Positions 25,622 to 35,185 of a stretch of DNA of 64,000 bases are shown here, one piece after another (position 1 is the first letter of the stretch; every line of letters begins with the position of its first letter). The position numbers were made by a program, and so were the translations under genes. Source of the DNA: Balneolales bacterium ANBcel1 (GTDB lineage Bacteria > Bacteroidota > Rhodothermia > Balneolales > Natronogracilivirgulaceae); contig JARULB010000005.1 of NCBI GenBank assembly GCA_029688905.1, positions 62,001-126,000 on the forward strand, read 5' to 3'. Below the pieces are notes generated by a model. It saw nothing but the letters and a program-made list of their open reading frames with translations, was not told the DNA's origin and did no database searches.

Positions 25622-26983
25622 ATGCATCAACCCAGAACTGACAAAGCGATTCTAGCCCTGGCCGACGGAACGGTGGTTCATGGCTATGCCATCGGCCACC
25701 GTGGAACCACCGGCGGCGAACTCTGTTTCAACACCAGCATGACCGGCTACCAGGAAATTTTCACCGATCCCAGCTATCACGGTCAGCTGATGATGATGAC
25801 CTATCCCCACATCGGTAATTACGGCGTCTCGGGCCGTGACGATGAAGCCCGAAAAGTGATGATCTCCGGGCTGATCGTCCGTGCTTTCTCCCAACACTAC
25901 AGCAATACCATGGCCGACGGCGACCTGGACAGCTATCTAAAGCGTAATCGCATTGTCGGAATCACCGGGGTGGATACCCGGCGCCTGGTTCAGCACATCC
26001 GCCGCGAAGGCGTACTGAATGCCATCATCTCGAGCGATAACGACGACCCCGAGGCACTTGTCGAGCAGGCCAGGGAGTGGCCGTCCATGATTGGACTCGA
26101 GCTGGCCAGCAAGGTCAGCCGTACCGAGCCCCGCACCATCAAACCGGGGGATTATGAGTTTTTCCGTCCCGCTGTTTCTCAAAGCGATCCTCTCGCCACC
26201 GGTGCCAATGCCACCTACAACAAGCCGGAAACGCACCCGGCCGCACAGGCTTCCAATGCCGCGCCTGACGGCTCCGCCCCGGCCCAGTCCAGCGCAAAGG
26301 CCGGTTCCTCCGATACCACCGAGGTATCGTCTCCGGAGAGCGGACAGAGCGAAGCCGCCCATCAGAAGAAGGAGTCCTCATCCCGTCAAACGATGCTGAA
26401 AATTGCCGCCCTGGATTACGGTATCAAAAACAACATCATCAACAGCTTTGTCCAGCGCGGCTGCATGGTACGGATATTTCCGGCTCAAACGGATTTCAGC
26501 GAAATTGAGAAATGGAGCCCCGACGCGTACTTTTTCTCCAACGGCCCGGGCGATCCTAACCCGATGGATTATGCGCTGGAAACGGTTCGTCAAGCCAAAG
26601 CCACCGGAAAGCCCATGTTCGGGATCTGCCTGGGCCATCAGCTGATGGCGATGACCGAGGGGATGAAGGTGATGAAAATGTTCGTGGGGCACCGCGGCGC
26701 CAATCAGCCTGTCAAAAATCTCAATCGTGGCCGCGTGGAAATCACCACCCAGAACCACGGTTTCGCCGTTGATCCCGATTCGGTTACCGATGATGTGGCC
26801 GTAATCACCCACCGCAACCTGAACGACGGAACCCTCGAAGGACTCAACTACAAACAACTCAACGGATTCAGTGTCCAGTATCACCCCGAGTCTTCTCCAG
26901 GTCCGCACGATTCCTCCTACCTGTTTGATGAGTTTGTCGATCGCATCCTCCGATACAAACAAGAAAACGGATCGGGAGAGTGA
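25622..26983 (+). CDS. carA: Carbamoyl-phosphate synthase small subunit with linker insertion
   Basis: The glutamine amidotransferase subunit that supplies ammonia to CarB for pyrimidine and arginine synthesis. The N-terminal domain is normal (FNTSMTGYQEIFTDPSY, GITGVDTRRLVQHIR). The class I glutaminase domain has the nucleophile Cys336 in GICLGHQLM and the His421-Glu423 pair in QYHPESSPGP. It has 453 residues where about 370-380 is usual. The excess is a Ser/Ala/Pro/Gly-rich insert at residues about 181-256 (bases 26162-26390), exactly at the junction of the two domains. It is followed by carB after 65 bases. Confidence 0.95.
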   Translation: MHQPRTDKAILALADGTVVHGYAIGHRGTTGGELCFNTSMTGYQEIFTDPSYHGQLMMMTYPHIGNYGVSGRDDEARKVMISGLIVRAFSQHYSNTMADGDLDSYLKRNRIVGITGVDTRRLVQHIRREGVLNAIISSDNDDPEALVEQAREWPSMIGLELASKVSRTEPRTIKPGDYEFFRPAVSQSDPLATGANATYNKPETHPAAQASNAAPDGSAPAQSSAKAGSSDTTEVSSPESGQSEAAHQKKESSSRQTMLKIAALDYGIKNNIINSFVQRGCMVRIFPAQTDFSEIEKWSPDAYFFSNGPGDPNPMDYALETVRQAKATGKPMFGICLGHQLMAMTEGMKVMKMFVGHRGANQPVKNLNRGRVEITTQNHGFAVDPDSVTDDVAVITHRNLNDGTLEGLNYKQLNGFSVQYHPESSPGPHDSSYLFDEFVDRILRYKQENGSGE

Positions 26984-27048
26984 CCGCTAACAATCCCTGC
27001 AATCCGGCCATCAACCGTTTTTAATACGCAACTCAGTACCATAACACC

Positions 27049-29883
27049 ATGCCCAAACGCACCGACATCAACACCATTCTGCTGATCGGGTCAGGTCCGA
27101 TTGTTATCGGCCAGGCCTGCGAATTCGATTACTCGGGAACCCAGGCCTGCCGTTCACTGCGGGAAGAGGGGTACCGTGTGGTCCTCATCAACTCCAATCC
27201 GGCCACAATCATGACCGACCCGATCATGGCCGACGCCATCTACCTGAAACCGCTCACCACCCAGTCCATCCGCGAGATTGTCGAACTCGAGAAGCCCGAC
27301 GCGGTGCTGCCGACCATGGGCGGACAGACAGCGCTCAACCTGGCCCGCGACCTGCACCATGAGGGGTACTGGGAAGAGAAAGGTATTGATATCATCGGGG
27401 TGGATATCGACGCGATCGACATCACCGAAGACCGGCAGAAATTCCGCGACCTGATCGAGCGCATCGGCATCGACCAGTGCCGGAGCCGTACGGCGAAATC
27501 GCTGCTGGACGCCAAGGAAATTGCCCTGGAACTGGGCGGGTTGCCGCTGGTCATTCGCCCGTCGTTTACTCTCGGAGGTACCGGCGGCGGGATTGTATGG
27601 ACGGAGGAGGAGTTTGAGCGCAAGGTGCTGCGCGGTCTCGAACTCAGTCCGATTCATGAAATCCTGCTGGAAGAGTCCATTTTCGGCTGGAAGGAGTTCG
27701 AGCTGGAGCTGCTGCGCGACAGCAACGAAAATGTGGTGATCATCTGTACGATCGAAAACTTCGACCCGATGGGGGTGCATACCGGCGACTCGGTAACCGT
27801 AGCACCGTCCCAGACGCTGACCGACAAGCAGTTCCAGCTGCTGCGCGACGCCGCCATCAGGATGATGCGTTCCATCGGCACCTTTGCCGGAGGCTGCAAT
27901 GTACAGTTCGGTATGGAGCCGGGCACCGACCGTGTGGTCGCCATCGAAATCAACCCGCGGGTCAGCCGCTCATCGGCGCTCGCCTCCAAGGCCACCGGGT
28001 ATCCGATCGCCAAGATCGCCGCGAAGCTGGCCGTCGGCTACAACCTGGATGAACTGGAGAATCAAATCACCAAAACCACCTCGGCATGCTTTGAACCGTC
28101 GCTGGATTACGTGGTAGTCAAGGTGCCGCGATTCAACTTTGAAAAATTTCCCGGGGTGGATGAAGAGCTTACCACACAGATGAAAGCCGTAGGCGAGGTA
28201 ATGTCCATCGGCCGCACATTCCCGGAAGCGCTCAACAAGGCGTGGCAGTCGCTGGAGGTCGGCCGCGGAGGACTGGGTGCGGACGGCTACGAGGAGATCA
28301 ACCGCGAGGAGGTGCGCAAGCGGCTGCTCAAGCCGTACTGGGACCGCAGCCTGCAGGTACGCAATGCGTTCAAACTGGGAACAAGCGTTGAGGAGTTGCA
28401 CGATGTTACCCGGATCGACCCCTGGTTCCTGGAGCAGATCAGCTACATGGTCAGCCTGGAGAACCGGACCGAGGGCCAGACCCTGTACAACATCGGAAAA
28501 GAGGATCTGCGGGAGTTGAAGCAGGCCGGCTTCTCCGACAAGCAGATTGCGTGGATGCTGAGTCAAAGCGATGTGGAAAACATCACCGAAGCCCAGGTCC
28601 GTGAAAAGCGGGAGTCAATGGGAGTCAAGGCGGTATTCAAGATGGTGGACACCTGCGCCGGAGAGTTTCCCGCATCCACCCCGTACTACTACTCCTGCTA
28701 CGACGAAGAAAATGAGAGCGAAGTCACCGACCGGAAAAAAGTCCTGATTCTGGGAAGCGGACCAAACCGAATCGGTCAGGGCATCGAGTTTGACTACTCC
28801 TGTGTCCATGCCGTGCTGGCCGCCAAAGATATGGGATACGAGACCATCATGGTTAACTGCAACCCCGAGACGGTCTCCACCGATTTCGATACCGCCGACA
28901 AGCTCTATTTCGAGCCGGTTTACTGGGAGCATGTGTACAACGTCATCCAGCATGAAAAGCCGGAAGGGATCATCCTTCAAGTGGGGGGACAGACCGCACT
29001 GAAACTGGCCAAGCAGCTTACCCGGCACAATGTCCGGATTTTCGGCACGCCTTTCGAAATGATGGACCTCGCCGAGGATCGCGGCAAGTTTTCCGAAACC
29101 CTGCTCAGGCTCAACATTCCGTTCCCCGCCTACGGAACGGCGTTTACTGCCAGGGAAGCCAGCGAAATCGCCAAACGCATCGACTATCCCGTATTGCTGC
29201 GCCCCAGCTATGTGCTTGGCGGCCAGGGTATGTGCATCGCTGTAAAGGAAAGCGAGCTGGAGGAGCATGTGCGGACGCTTCTCAAAACCCATCCCGAAAA
29301 CGAGTTTTTGATCGACCATTTTCTGGAGAACGCCATTGAGGTGGACTTTGACTCGATCTATGACGGAGAACAGCTCCATATCTGCGGAATCATGCAGCAC
29401 CTGGAGCCGGCCGGGGTCCACTCGGGCGACTCCACCGCCGTATTGCCGCCCTACTCGCTGAGCGACCGGGTGATCGAAACCATGAAAGAGTATCAGCTTA
29501 GAATTGCCAAAGCGCTGAATGTCAGAGGTTTCATCAATGTCCAGTACGCCGTGCAGGGATCCGACGTCTTTGTGATTGAGGCCAATCCGCGTGCCACCCG
29601 GACCATCCCTTTTGTCGCCAAAGCGACTGGCCGCCCCGAAGCCGATATCGGAGTGAAAGTGATGCTGGGCGCCAAGCTTTCGGATTTCGATGATCTGGAA
29701 TCAAAGCTGGAGAATTATGCGATCAAGGAGCCGGTTTTCCCGTTCGACAAATTCCCCGAGGTCAAAAAGGAGCTGGGCCCGGAGATGAAATCCACCGGAG
29801 AAACCATCTACTTCCTGAAAGACTTCCAGGACGAGCATTTCCGGAAACCGTTTGAGTTCAAGAATCTCTATCTTAGCCGGTAG
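27049..29883 (+). CDS. carB: Carbamoyl-phosphate synthase large subunit, lacking the MGS allosteric domain
   Basis: A 944-residue synthetase with two homologous ATP-grasp halves. The first opens with [19 protein letters not shown] and the second with [19 protein letters not shown] (near residue 567). [20 protein letters not shown] and [16 protein letters not shown] are the carboxy- and carbamoyl-phosphate ATP-site motifs. The protein stops about 20 residues after GPEMKSTGE, where E. coli CarB (1073 residues) continues into the methylglyoxal-synthase-like domain that binds UMP and ornithine. That domain is absent here and is not found downstream, as the gap to ddl is only about 170 bases. The same short form is known in many Flavobacteriia, so it is probably a lineage trait and implies another mode of feedback control. 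Confidence 0.95.
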   Translation: MPKRTDINTILLIGSGPIVIGQACEFDYSGTQACRSLREEGYRVVLINSNPATIMTDPIMADAIYLKPLTTQSIREIVELEKPDAVLPTMGGQTALNLARDLHHEGYWEEKGIDIIGVDIDAIDITEDRQKFRDLIERIGIDQCRSRTAKSLLDAKEIALELGGLPLVIRPSFTLGGTGGGIVWTEEEFERKVLRGLELSPIHEILLEESIFGWKEFELELLRDSNENVVIICTIENFDPMGVHTGDSVTVAPSQTLTDKQFQLLRDAAIRMMRSIGTFAGGCNVQFGMEPGTDRVVAIEINPRVSRSSALASKATGYPIAKIAAKLAVGYNLDELENQITKTTSACFEPSLDYVVVKVPRFNFEKFPGVDEELTTQMKAVGEVMSIGRTFPEALNKAWQSLEVGRGGLGADGYEEINREEVRKRLLKPYWDRSLQVRNAFKLGTSVEELHDVTRIDPWFLEQISYMVSLENRTEGQTLYNIGKEDLRELKQAGFSDKQIAWMLSQSDVENITEAQVREKRESMGVKAVFKMVDTCAGEFPASTPYYYSCYDEENESEVTDRKKVLILGSGPNRIGQGIEFDYSCVHAVLAAKDMGYETIMVNCNPETVSTDFDTADKLYFEPVYWEHVYNVIQHEKPEGIILQVGGQTALKLAKQLTRHNVRIFGTPFEMMDLAEDRGKFSETLLRLNIPFPAYGTAFTAREASEIAKRIDYPVLLRPSYVLGGQGMCIAVKESELEEHVRTLLKTHPENEFLIDHFLENAIEVDFDSIYDGEQLHICGIMQHLEPAGVHSGDSTAVLPPYSLSDRVIETMKEYQLRIAKALNVRGFINVQYAVQGSDVFVIEANPRATRTIPFVAKATGRPEADIGVKVMLGAKLSDFDDLESKLENYAIKEPVFPFDKFPEVKKELGPEMKSTGETIYFLKDFQDEHFRKPFEFKNLYLSR

Positions 29884-30055
29884 CGGTTACTCCGGGATGA
29901 GACTGCCTGACATTTCGCTTTTGTCACGGCAGCGTTTAAAAGTCGTCGGGCAGGTTCCTGAATGCGCATGAACTGCCTTGACTTGTCGCCTCGGCTCACT
30001 CCCGTATTGCCGTTTCTTTTTTACCAGCAGCCGCATTAACGCAACTCTTCGGAAC

Positions 30056-31240
30056 ATGCTTCAAAAGAATCTGGTCATTGCTTTCGGTGGAAATTCTCCC
30101 GAACACGAGGTTTCGGTACTTACGGCCATCCAGGCGGCTTCCGCACTGGAGACGGCCGGCTGGAACCTGATTCCACTCTATATCACCAAGGACGGGATCT
30201 GGCTCACCGGCGAACATCTGCTGGACCTGGAGTCCTACAAGGATATCCACGATGCCGAAAGGCGTGGAACCCCCTGCCATTTTGAGATGGGCGATGACGG
30301 AATGGCGCGGCTGGCCGCTCTCCCCGGCGGCCTTTTTAGCCGGACCAAACGGCACCGTATCGACGCCCTGTTGTGTGCCTTTCATGGGGCCGATGGCGAA
30401 AACGGCGCTTTTCAAGGGCTTTGCGAAACATTCAACATACCCTATACCGGTTCGGATGTCTCCTCCTCGGCCATTGGCATGGACAAACGACTCGCCAAGG
30501 AGCTTTGCCGGCAGGCGGGAATACCGGTGGTGGAGGATGTCCGAATCCAGGAAGAGGAGTGGATACGGGAACAGGAACGGCTTGTAACCGCATGCGAACA
30601 GCTCGGGTTTCCGCTCTATGTGAAACCGGTATCGCTGGGAAGCAGTATCGGTGTGCATCGGGTAGGTGACCGGCAGGCTCTTGCCACGGCTGTCGAGGAG
30701 TCGTTTCGCTACGATTCCGGGCTCCTGGTCGAAAAGGCGGTCCACCCGCTCACGGAAATCAATTGCTCGGCCCTGGGTGATCAGGACGCCGTACAGGTCA
30801 GCGTCTGCGAACAGCCGCTCGGCAAAGAAGAACTGCTCTCTTTCGAGGACAAATACATGCACGGGGATGGCGGAAAGGGGATGGCGGCGGCCAGCAGACA
30901 CATACCGGCGCCCCTGCCCGAGGAGCAGACCCGGCAGATCCGGGAATATACCCGCCACATCTTTCACCAGCTTGGCTGCTCCGGAGTCGCCCGGCTCGAT
31001 TTTCTGCTGAATACGGATACCGGTGAAATCTTTTTCAATGAAATTAATACCATTCCAGGATCGTTTTCTTTTTACCTGTGGGAAGCCACAGAGGTACCGT
31101 TCGACCGACTGCTGGGCGAGCTGATTTCGCTCGCACTCAAACGACATCAGAAAAAAAACAGCCGTGTGCGCTCCCATGAAGTGAATCTGCTGAGTCAAAA
31201 AGCGGCAAAAGGGCTCAAGGGGCTGAAAGGCGGCAAGTAA
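30056..31240 (+). CDS. ddl: D-alanine--D-alanine ligase family protein
   Basis: An ATP-grasp ligase of 394 residues from the ATG at 30056 (MLQKNLVIAFGGNSPEHEVSV). An upstream in-frame start adds 26 unlike residues. SPEHEVS is the N-terminal substrate-binding signature, YTGSDVSSSAIGMDK the ATP-binding region, YVKPVSLGSSIGV the phosphate loop, and FFNEINTIPGS the C-terminal metal/substrate motif. The tail after this motif, SFSFYLWEATEVPFDRL, follows the NTIPGSxxFYLWE variant known from a subgroup of ligases and differs from the E. coli NTxPGMTxxS form. It makes the D-Ala-D-Ala dipeptide for peptidoglycan, though an altered second-residue preference cannot be excluded. Lys-rich C-terminal tail. 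Confidence 0.9.
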   Translation: MLQKNLVIAFGGNSPEHEVSVLTAIQAASALETAGWNLIPLYITKDGIWLTGEHLLDLESYKDIHDAERRGTPCHFEMGDDGMARLAALPGGLFSRTKRHRIDALLCAFHGADGENGAFQGLCETFNIPYTGSDVSSSAIGMDKRLAKELCRQAGIPVVEDVRIQEEEWIREQERLVTACEQLGFPLYVKPVSLGSSIGVHRVGDRQALATAVEESFRYDSGLLVEKAVHPLTEINCSALGDQDAVQVSVCEQPLGKEELLSFEDKYMHGDGGKGMAAASRHIPAPLPEEQTRQIREYTRHIFHQLGCSGVARLDFLLNTDTGEIFFNEINTIPGSFSFYLWEATEVPFDRLLGELISLALKRHQKKNSRVRSHEVNLLSQKAAKGLKGLKGGK

Positions 31241-31257
31241 CCTCCCTGTAATTACTT

Positions 31258-33048
31258 ATGGCACTTATGTCAGGTAAAAAAACCATGTGCGGACACGTTC
31301 CGGCTGACTCCTCGTCTTTAGTAACCGTCCTGTTCCTGTTCATCTCGTTTGTAATCCGGTTTTCGGGCGCTCTTGCGGGACTATCGAAAGCGATTGCCCA
31401 TAACCGGGGCACATCAGGCAGACGGACACCATCCGGTCAGGTTTTCTTTTCACAACAGGCGCTTTCCGTCCCGGATGTTGCGTGCAACTGGAAGCCCGTG
31501 CAAGGCTCCCGTCAGTTCAATGCGAACCCGCATCCGGCTTTGTGGCCGTTGTTGCTGGCCGGTGCGTTTGTTCTGGCCTCCTGCGGGACATCAACAGAGA
31601 CCGTGGTTGTAGACCGCCAGGCGAGGACTATCGAAGTAGAAGAGGACGAAATCGTGGAGGACACCTCAGTCCGGGTACTCAAACTTGGAGAAGTCAACCC
31701 CATACGAAGCTTCGATCCGTTATTTGCAGAAAATTCCGCAACCATGCGGGTTGTCATGCTGGCCTACGAGGGACTGGTGCGCTTCAATGAAAACGATGAC
31801 ATCGTTCCTGCAGCCGCCCGGGGCTGGGAGATTTCCTCCGACTCCCTCCGCTATACCTTTCACCTGCGGAATGATCTCTTTTTTCATGATGATGAGAGCT
31901 TTACCCAGGGGCGCGGGCGAAGAGTCACCAGCCGTGACGTTGTTCGTGTATTTGAGCGCATGGCTTCGCGGGATGTCCCCACACATGGCGCCGAACTGTT
32001 CATGAACACCATCCGGGGATTTGAGACCTACTTCCTCGAACAACACGAGCTGTTTTTTGATGCCGACAGAAAAGTCGACCGCATAACCGGGATCGAGACC
32101 AGCGGAAACGCCACCGTCATCTTCCACCTGGCCGAAACGGACCCCCATTTTCTTGAGAAACTCGCTTCTCCTTACGCCGTGCTTTACCCCTCTGAACCCT
32201 TTCGGTTTCGGGATGAGGGACTTCATCGCCATGCCGTCGGCACGGGACCGTTCCGTTTTGAGTCCTCTGTAGGCGACAGCATCCACATTTTTCTGCGAAA
32301 TACCACCTACAGCGGTGCAGGTCAGCAAGACCGGCGCATTCCCAATGTCCACCGGCTTGAACTGCTCAATGTAAGCGATGAGACGCGCCTCTACTCTCAC
32401 TTCACCAGGAATCGAATCGATGTCATTCCCGAGCTGGGTCTGCTGAGTATCCACACCCTTGTCGACGACAACAACGAGCTTTTTGAAGAGCTGCGCAGTT
32501 TGTACCGGATTGAGGCCAGGCCTGACCCCAACCCGGTTGTGGTGCGCTATAACGCGGCAAACCGGTTTGGGCTGGATCACGCCGATGCCGCGGCAATCCT
32601 GCGTCATGTGAACACCGACACCCTGCAGTCCGCTTTGCGAAACCCCACTCTCAGGGTCACTTACAAGCAGGAAGAATTCAGCCAGACCAATATCGGAAGG
32701 GTATTTCGCCGGTTTGGAAACGAGGGTGACCGCAGGATGCTGTTCGCATTCAACCAGGACAACCGGCCGCGGCTGATCACCTCACAGCTGGTCGGTCTTG
32801 TGGATGATAATCTGAATGTGGATCTGATTCAACGCCGTGTATTCAGCCGGGACACCTTCCTGTACACCGACTATCTGACCACATTCATCCCCGGAGTGGA
32901 ACACGCCCCCCGGCCGCAGGAGGTGCTCAGACTGGAATCGGATCGTTATCTGCTTTCCAACCAAAGGATTGAAGGGATTCGTACCAACAGCCTCAGCTGG
33001 TGGATCGACCTTGCCCACGTACGGGTTAGGGACATCGATACACCCTAG
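31258..33048 (+). CDS. Family 5 extracellular solute-binding lipoprotein (peptide-type)
   Basis: Substrate-binding protein of the SBP_bac_5 (DppA/OppA) family. Family-like features: LGEVNPIRSFDPLFAENSAT, then LAYEGLVRFNENDDIVPAAARGWEISSD, YTFHLRNDLFFHDDE and VTSRDVVRVFERM. A lipobox ending LASC lies about 105 residues from the ATG used here, after the hydrophobic LWPLLLAGAFV. The true start is therefore probably internal, for example GTG at 31498, and the ATG at 31258 marks only the outer limit. No permease or ATPase genes are adjacent, so it is an orphan component. It follows ddl closely; some family members import cell-wall peptides, but that link is speculative here. Confidence 0.85.
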   Translation: MALMSGKKTMCGHVPADSSSLVTVLFLFISFVIRFSGALAGLSKAIAHNRGTSGRRTPSGQVFFSQQALSVPDVACNWKPVQGSRQFNANPHPALWPLLLAGAFVLASCGTSTETVVVDRQARTIEVEEDEIVEDTSVRVLKLGEVNPIRSFDPLFAENSATMRVVMLAYEGLVRFNENDDIVPAAARGWEISSDSLRYTFHLRNDLFFHDDESFTQGRGRRVTSRDVVRVFERMASRDVPTHGAELFMNTIRGFETYFLEQHELFFDADRKVDRITGIETSGNATVIFHLAETDPHFLEKLASPYAVLYPSEPFRFRDEGLHRHAVGTGPFRFESSVGDSIHIFLRNTTYSGAGQQDRRIPNVHRLELLNVSDETRLYSHFTRNRIDVIPELGLLSIHTLVDDNNELFEELRSLYRIEARPDPNPVVVRYNAANRFGLDHADAAAILRHVNTDTLQSALRNPTLRVTYKQEEFSQTNIGRVFRRFGNEGDRRMLFAFNQDNRPRLITSQLVGLVDDNLNVDLIQRRVFSRDTFLYTDYLTTFIPGVEHAPRPQEVLRLESDRYLLSNQRIEGIRTNSLSWWIDLAHVRVRDIDTP

Positions 33049-33140
33049 TTCCGAATCGGGCGATTTCACCCGAAATCCTTTCATATGAGCAGTTTTTTGC
33101 CTATATTCAGGGGTTCAAAAAAATATTATTCTCCCTCCCC

Positions 33141-34040
33141 ATGAACCTCTCAGTACTCGTCAATCAGGGCAGCGACAGAACGGCACAGGTTGCTGCCGAG
33201 CTGCTTGTTATGGCAGGCAAAATGGGGTTCCGAATCCATATGAGCAAGAAGGCGGCCAGGGCTGTAGCAAAGCACGGGAAGACGCCTAAAGTTCACACCT
33301 TTGATACCGAGCGGGAAGCGATGTCCATGGGGGAGATCACGATTGCCATTGGCGGAGACGGAACGATACTCAGAGCCGCCAGGCTGGTCAGGGAAATACG
33401 GCACCCGTTGCTCGGTATCAACAGCGGGCGCCTCGGCTTTCTTGCGAACGTTCAGCAGCAGCATATGAAAGCGGCACTCGTAAAAATCATGAATGGCGAC
33501 TATCAGTTGGATCAGCGCCATTTCATCCAGGCGGAGTTCAGCGACGGCAGCATCGCTTACGCTCTCAACGAGTTTGTCTTTTCCAGAAAGGGTACGGTTT
33601 CGATGATTACGCTGACCGCCGAATATGACGGCAGCCTGATCAACCGATACTGGGCCGACGGCATTATCGTTTCGTCGCCGACCGGATCAACGGCTTACAA
33701 CTTGTCGACCGGCGGACCCATTGTGCTGCCTCGCACCAATGTGATGGTACTTACGCCTATTAGTCCGCATACCCTGACGACACGACCGCTGGTGCTGTCG
33801 TCCCAAAAGAATCTGACCATAAAAGTAGAACCTGCAAATCAGAAGGTGCTGTTCTCTGGGGACGGCGCCAATTACGATTTGCCTGATAACGACCCGGTTG
33901 TGCATATCCGTCAATCTGACCAGGATATCCACCTCATCAAGCTTTCGGGCCAAAGCTATTTTCAAACCCTGCGGGAAAAACTCATGTGGGGTGCCGATAT
34001 TCGCGAAAAATCTGAAAGTATTTCAACCATTAAACCATGA
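33141..34040 (+). CDS. nadK: NAD kinase
   Basis: A 299-residue ATP-NAD kinase that makes NADP. The diacylglycerol-kinase-like GGDG motif is in ITIAIGGDGTILRAARL (about residues 68-84), GINSGRLGFLA follows, and YWADGIIVSSPTGSTAYNLSTGGPIV is the NAD-binding signature (read in parts). Length is normal. The next gene, mdh, begins 22 bases downstream, so the two are probably cotranscribed. Confidence 0.95.
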   Translation: MNLSVLVNQGSDRTAQVAAELLVMAGKMGFRIHMSKKAARAVAKHGKTPKVHTFDTEREAMSMGEITIAIGGDGTILRAARLVREIRHPLLGINSGRLGFLANVQQQHMKAALVKIMNGDYQLDQRHFIQAEFSDGSIAYALNEFVFSRKGTVSMITLTAEYDGSLINRYWADGIIVSSPTGSTAYNLSTGGPIVLPRTNVMVLTPISPHTLTTRPLVLSSQKNLTIKVEPANQKVLFSGDGANYDLPDNDPVVHIRQSDQDIHLIKLSGQSYFQTLREKLMWGADIREKSESISTIKP

Positions 34041-34061
34041 ATCATTAAACCAGACAACACT

Positions 34062-35012
34062 ATGAAAATTACCGTAGTAGGAGCAGGCGGCAACGTGGGA
34101 TCCACCGTTGCCCTCACCATCGCTCAAAGAGACTTTGCAAAGGAGATTATCGCCGTTGACCTTGAAATCAAGAAGGACGACAAGTCCTTTTTCCCGTCAA
34201 AGGGACGGGGACTTGACCAGTGGCAGACCTCTCCCATCCTGAACTTTGACACACGGGTTAAAGGTACGGTGGATTATGAGGATACGGCCGATTCCGATAT
34301 TTGCGTCATCACCGCCGGCCTTCCGCGCCGTCCGGGCATGAGCCGCGACGACCTGCTCAGCGCCAACATGAACATCGTAAAAGATGTTACCACCAAGCTG
34401 GTCAAATACTCACCGAACACCATAATCGTAGTGGTTTCCAACCCGCTCGACCTGATGACCTACGTTGCGTACAAGGCCAGTGGCCTTCCCGCCAACAAGG
34501 TGGTGGGTATGGCCGGTATTCTGGATACCGCCCGCTACCGCGCCTTCCTGGCCGAGGAGCTGAATCTCTCGCCGAAGGACATCCAGGCTCTTATCCTCGG
34601 TGGCCACGGCGACTCCATGGTTCCGCTGCCCCGATACACTACCGTATCCGGCATTCCGGTAACCCACTTCATCGGCAAGGAAAAGCTGGATGAAATCATT
34701 CAGCGCACAAAAGTGGGCGGCGGCGAGCTGGTCGGCCTCATGGGCACCTCCGCCTGGTACGCTCCGGGGGCTGCGGCCGCTCAGATGGTCGAAGCCATTG
34801 CCCTGGACCAGAACCGCATCTTCCCGTGTGCCGCATACCTCGAAGGACAGTTCGGTCTGAAAGACCTGTACGTCGGTGTGCCGGTGCGCCTTGGCAAAGA
34901 TGGTGTTCAGGAGATTCTCGAAATCGATCTGAACGAAGAGGAGCAGGCTATGCTGGATGAGTCTGCCGATCACGTCAGAAAAGGCCTTGAAGACCTCAAG
35001 CGACTTGACTGA
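34062..35012 (+). CDS. mdh: Malate dehydrogenase (LDH-like class)
   Basis: A 316-residue NAD-dependent dehydrogenase. VVGAGGNVGSTVALTIA is the dinucleotide motif, TAGLPRRPGMSRDDLL carries the substrate-binding Arg pair of malate-specific enzymes (RRPGMSR), and LILGGHGDSMVPL holds the catalytic His. The arginine in place of a Gln at the specificity loop favours malate over lactate. It closes the TCA cycle. Terminates at a strong hairpin just downstream. Confidence 0.95.
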   Translation: MKITVVGAGGNVGSTVALTIAQRDFAKEIIAVDLEIKKDDKSFFPSKGRGLDQWQTSPILNFDTRVKGTVDYEDTADSDICVITAGLPRRPGMSRDDLLSANMNIVKDVTTKLVKYSPNTIIVVVSNPLDLMTYVAYKASGLPANKVVGMAGILDTARYRAFLAEELNLSPKDIQALILGGHGDSMVPLPRYTTVSGIPVTHFIGKEKLDEIIQRTKVGGGELVGLMGTSAWYAPGAAAAQMVEAIALDQNRIFPCAAYLEGQFGLKDLYVGVPVRLGKDGVQEILEIDLNEEEQAMLDESADHVRKGLEDLKRLD

Positions 35013-35046
35013 TTTCGCAAGCGGACGTCATGAGCCGTCCTGAAAT

Positions 35047-35088
35047 AAAAAAGCCCTGTCGGCATATCGCCTTCAGGGCTTTTTTTTA
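35047..35088. terminator. Intrinsic terminator between convergent mdh and NYN gene
   Basis: The stem aagccctg (35051-35058) pairs with cagggctt (35074-35081), followed by eight T residues. An A run before the stem allows use on the minus strand as well. Confidence 0.85.
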
Positions 35089-35185
35089 TCCAGGCGTGCT
35101 GAAACGCCAAATTCTTCCGCATGTTTATACAGCGAGCATTCATTCGCTCACAAGTACCGGCATGCCATATAACAGCCGGTTTCGA

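Noticed and set aside
29884-30055. Possible missing C-terminal part of CarB lost by a frameshift
   Set aside because: The 172-base gap has no sequence resembling the MGS-like domain, and short CarB forms are known in related bacteria.
29996-31198. Long open frame antisense to ddl (400 codons), with similar antisense frames at 40305-41417 and 46816-47985
   Set aside because: They lie opposite well-supported genes, follow from the high third-base G/C, and their products resemble no family.
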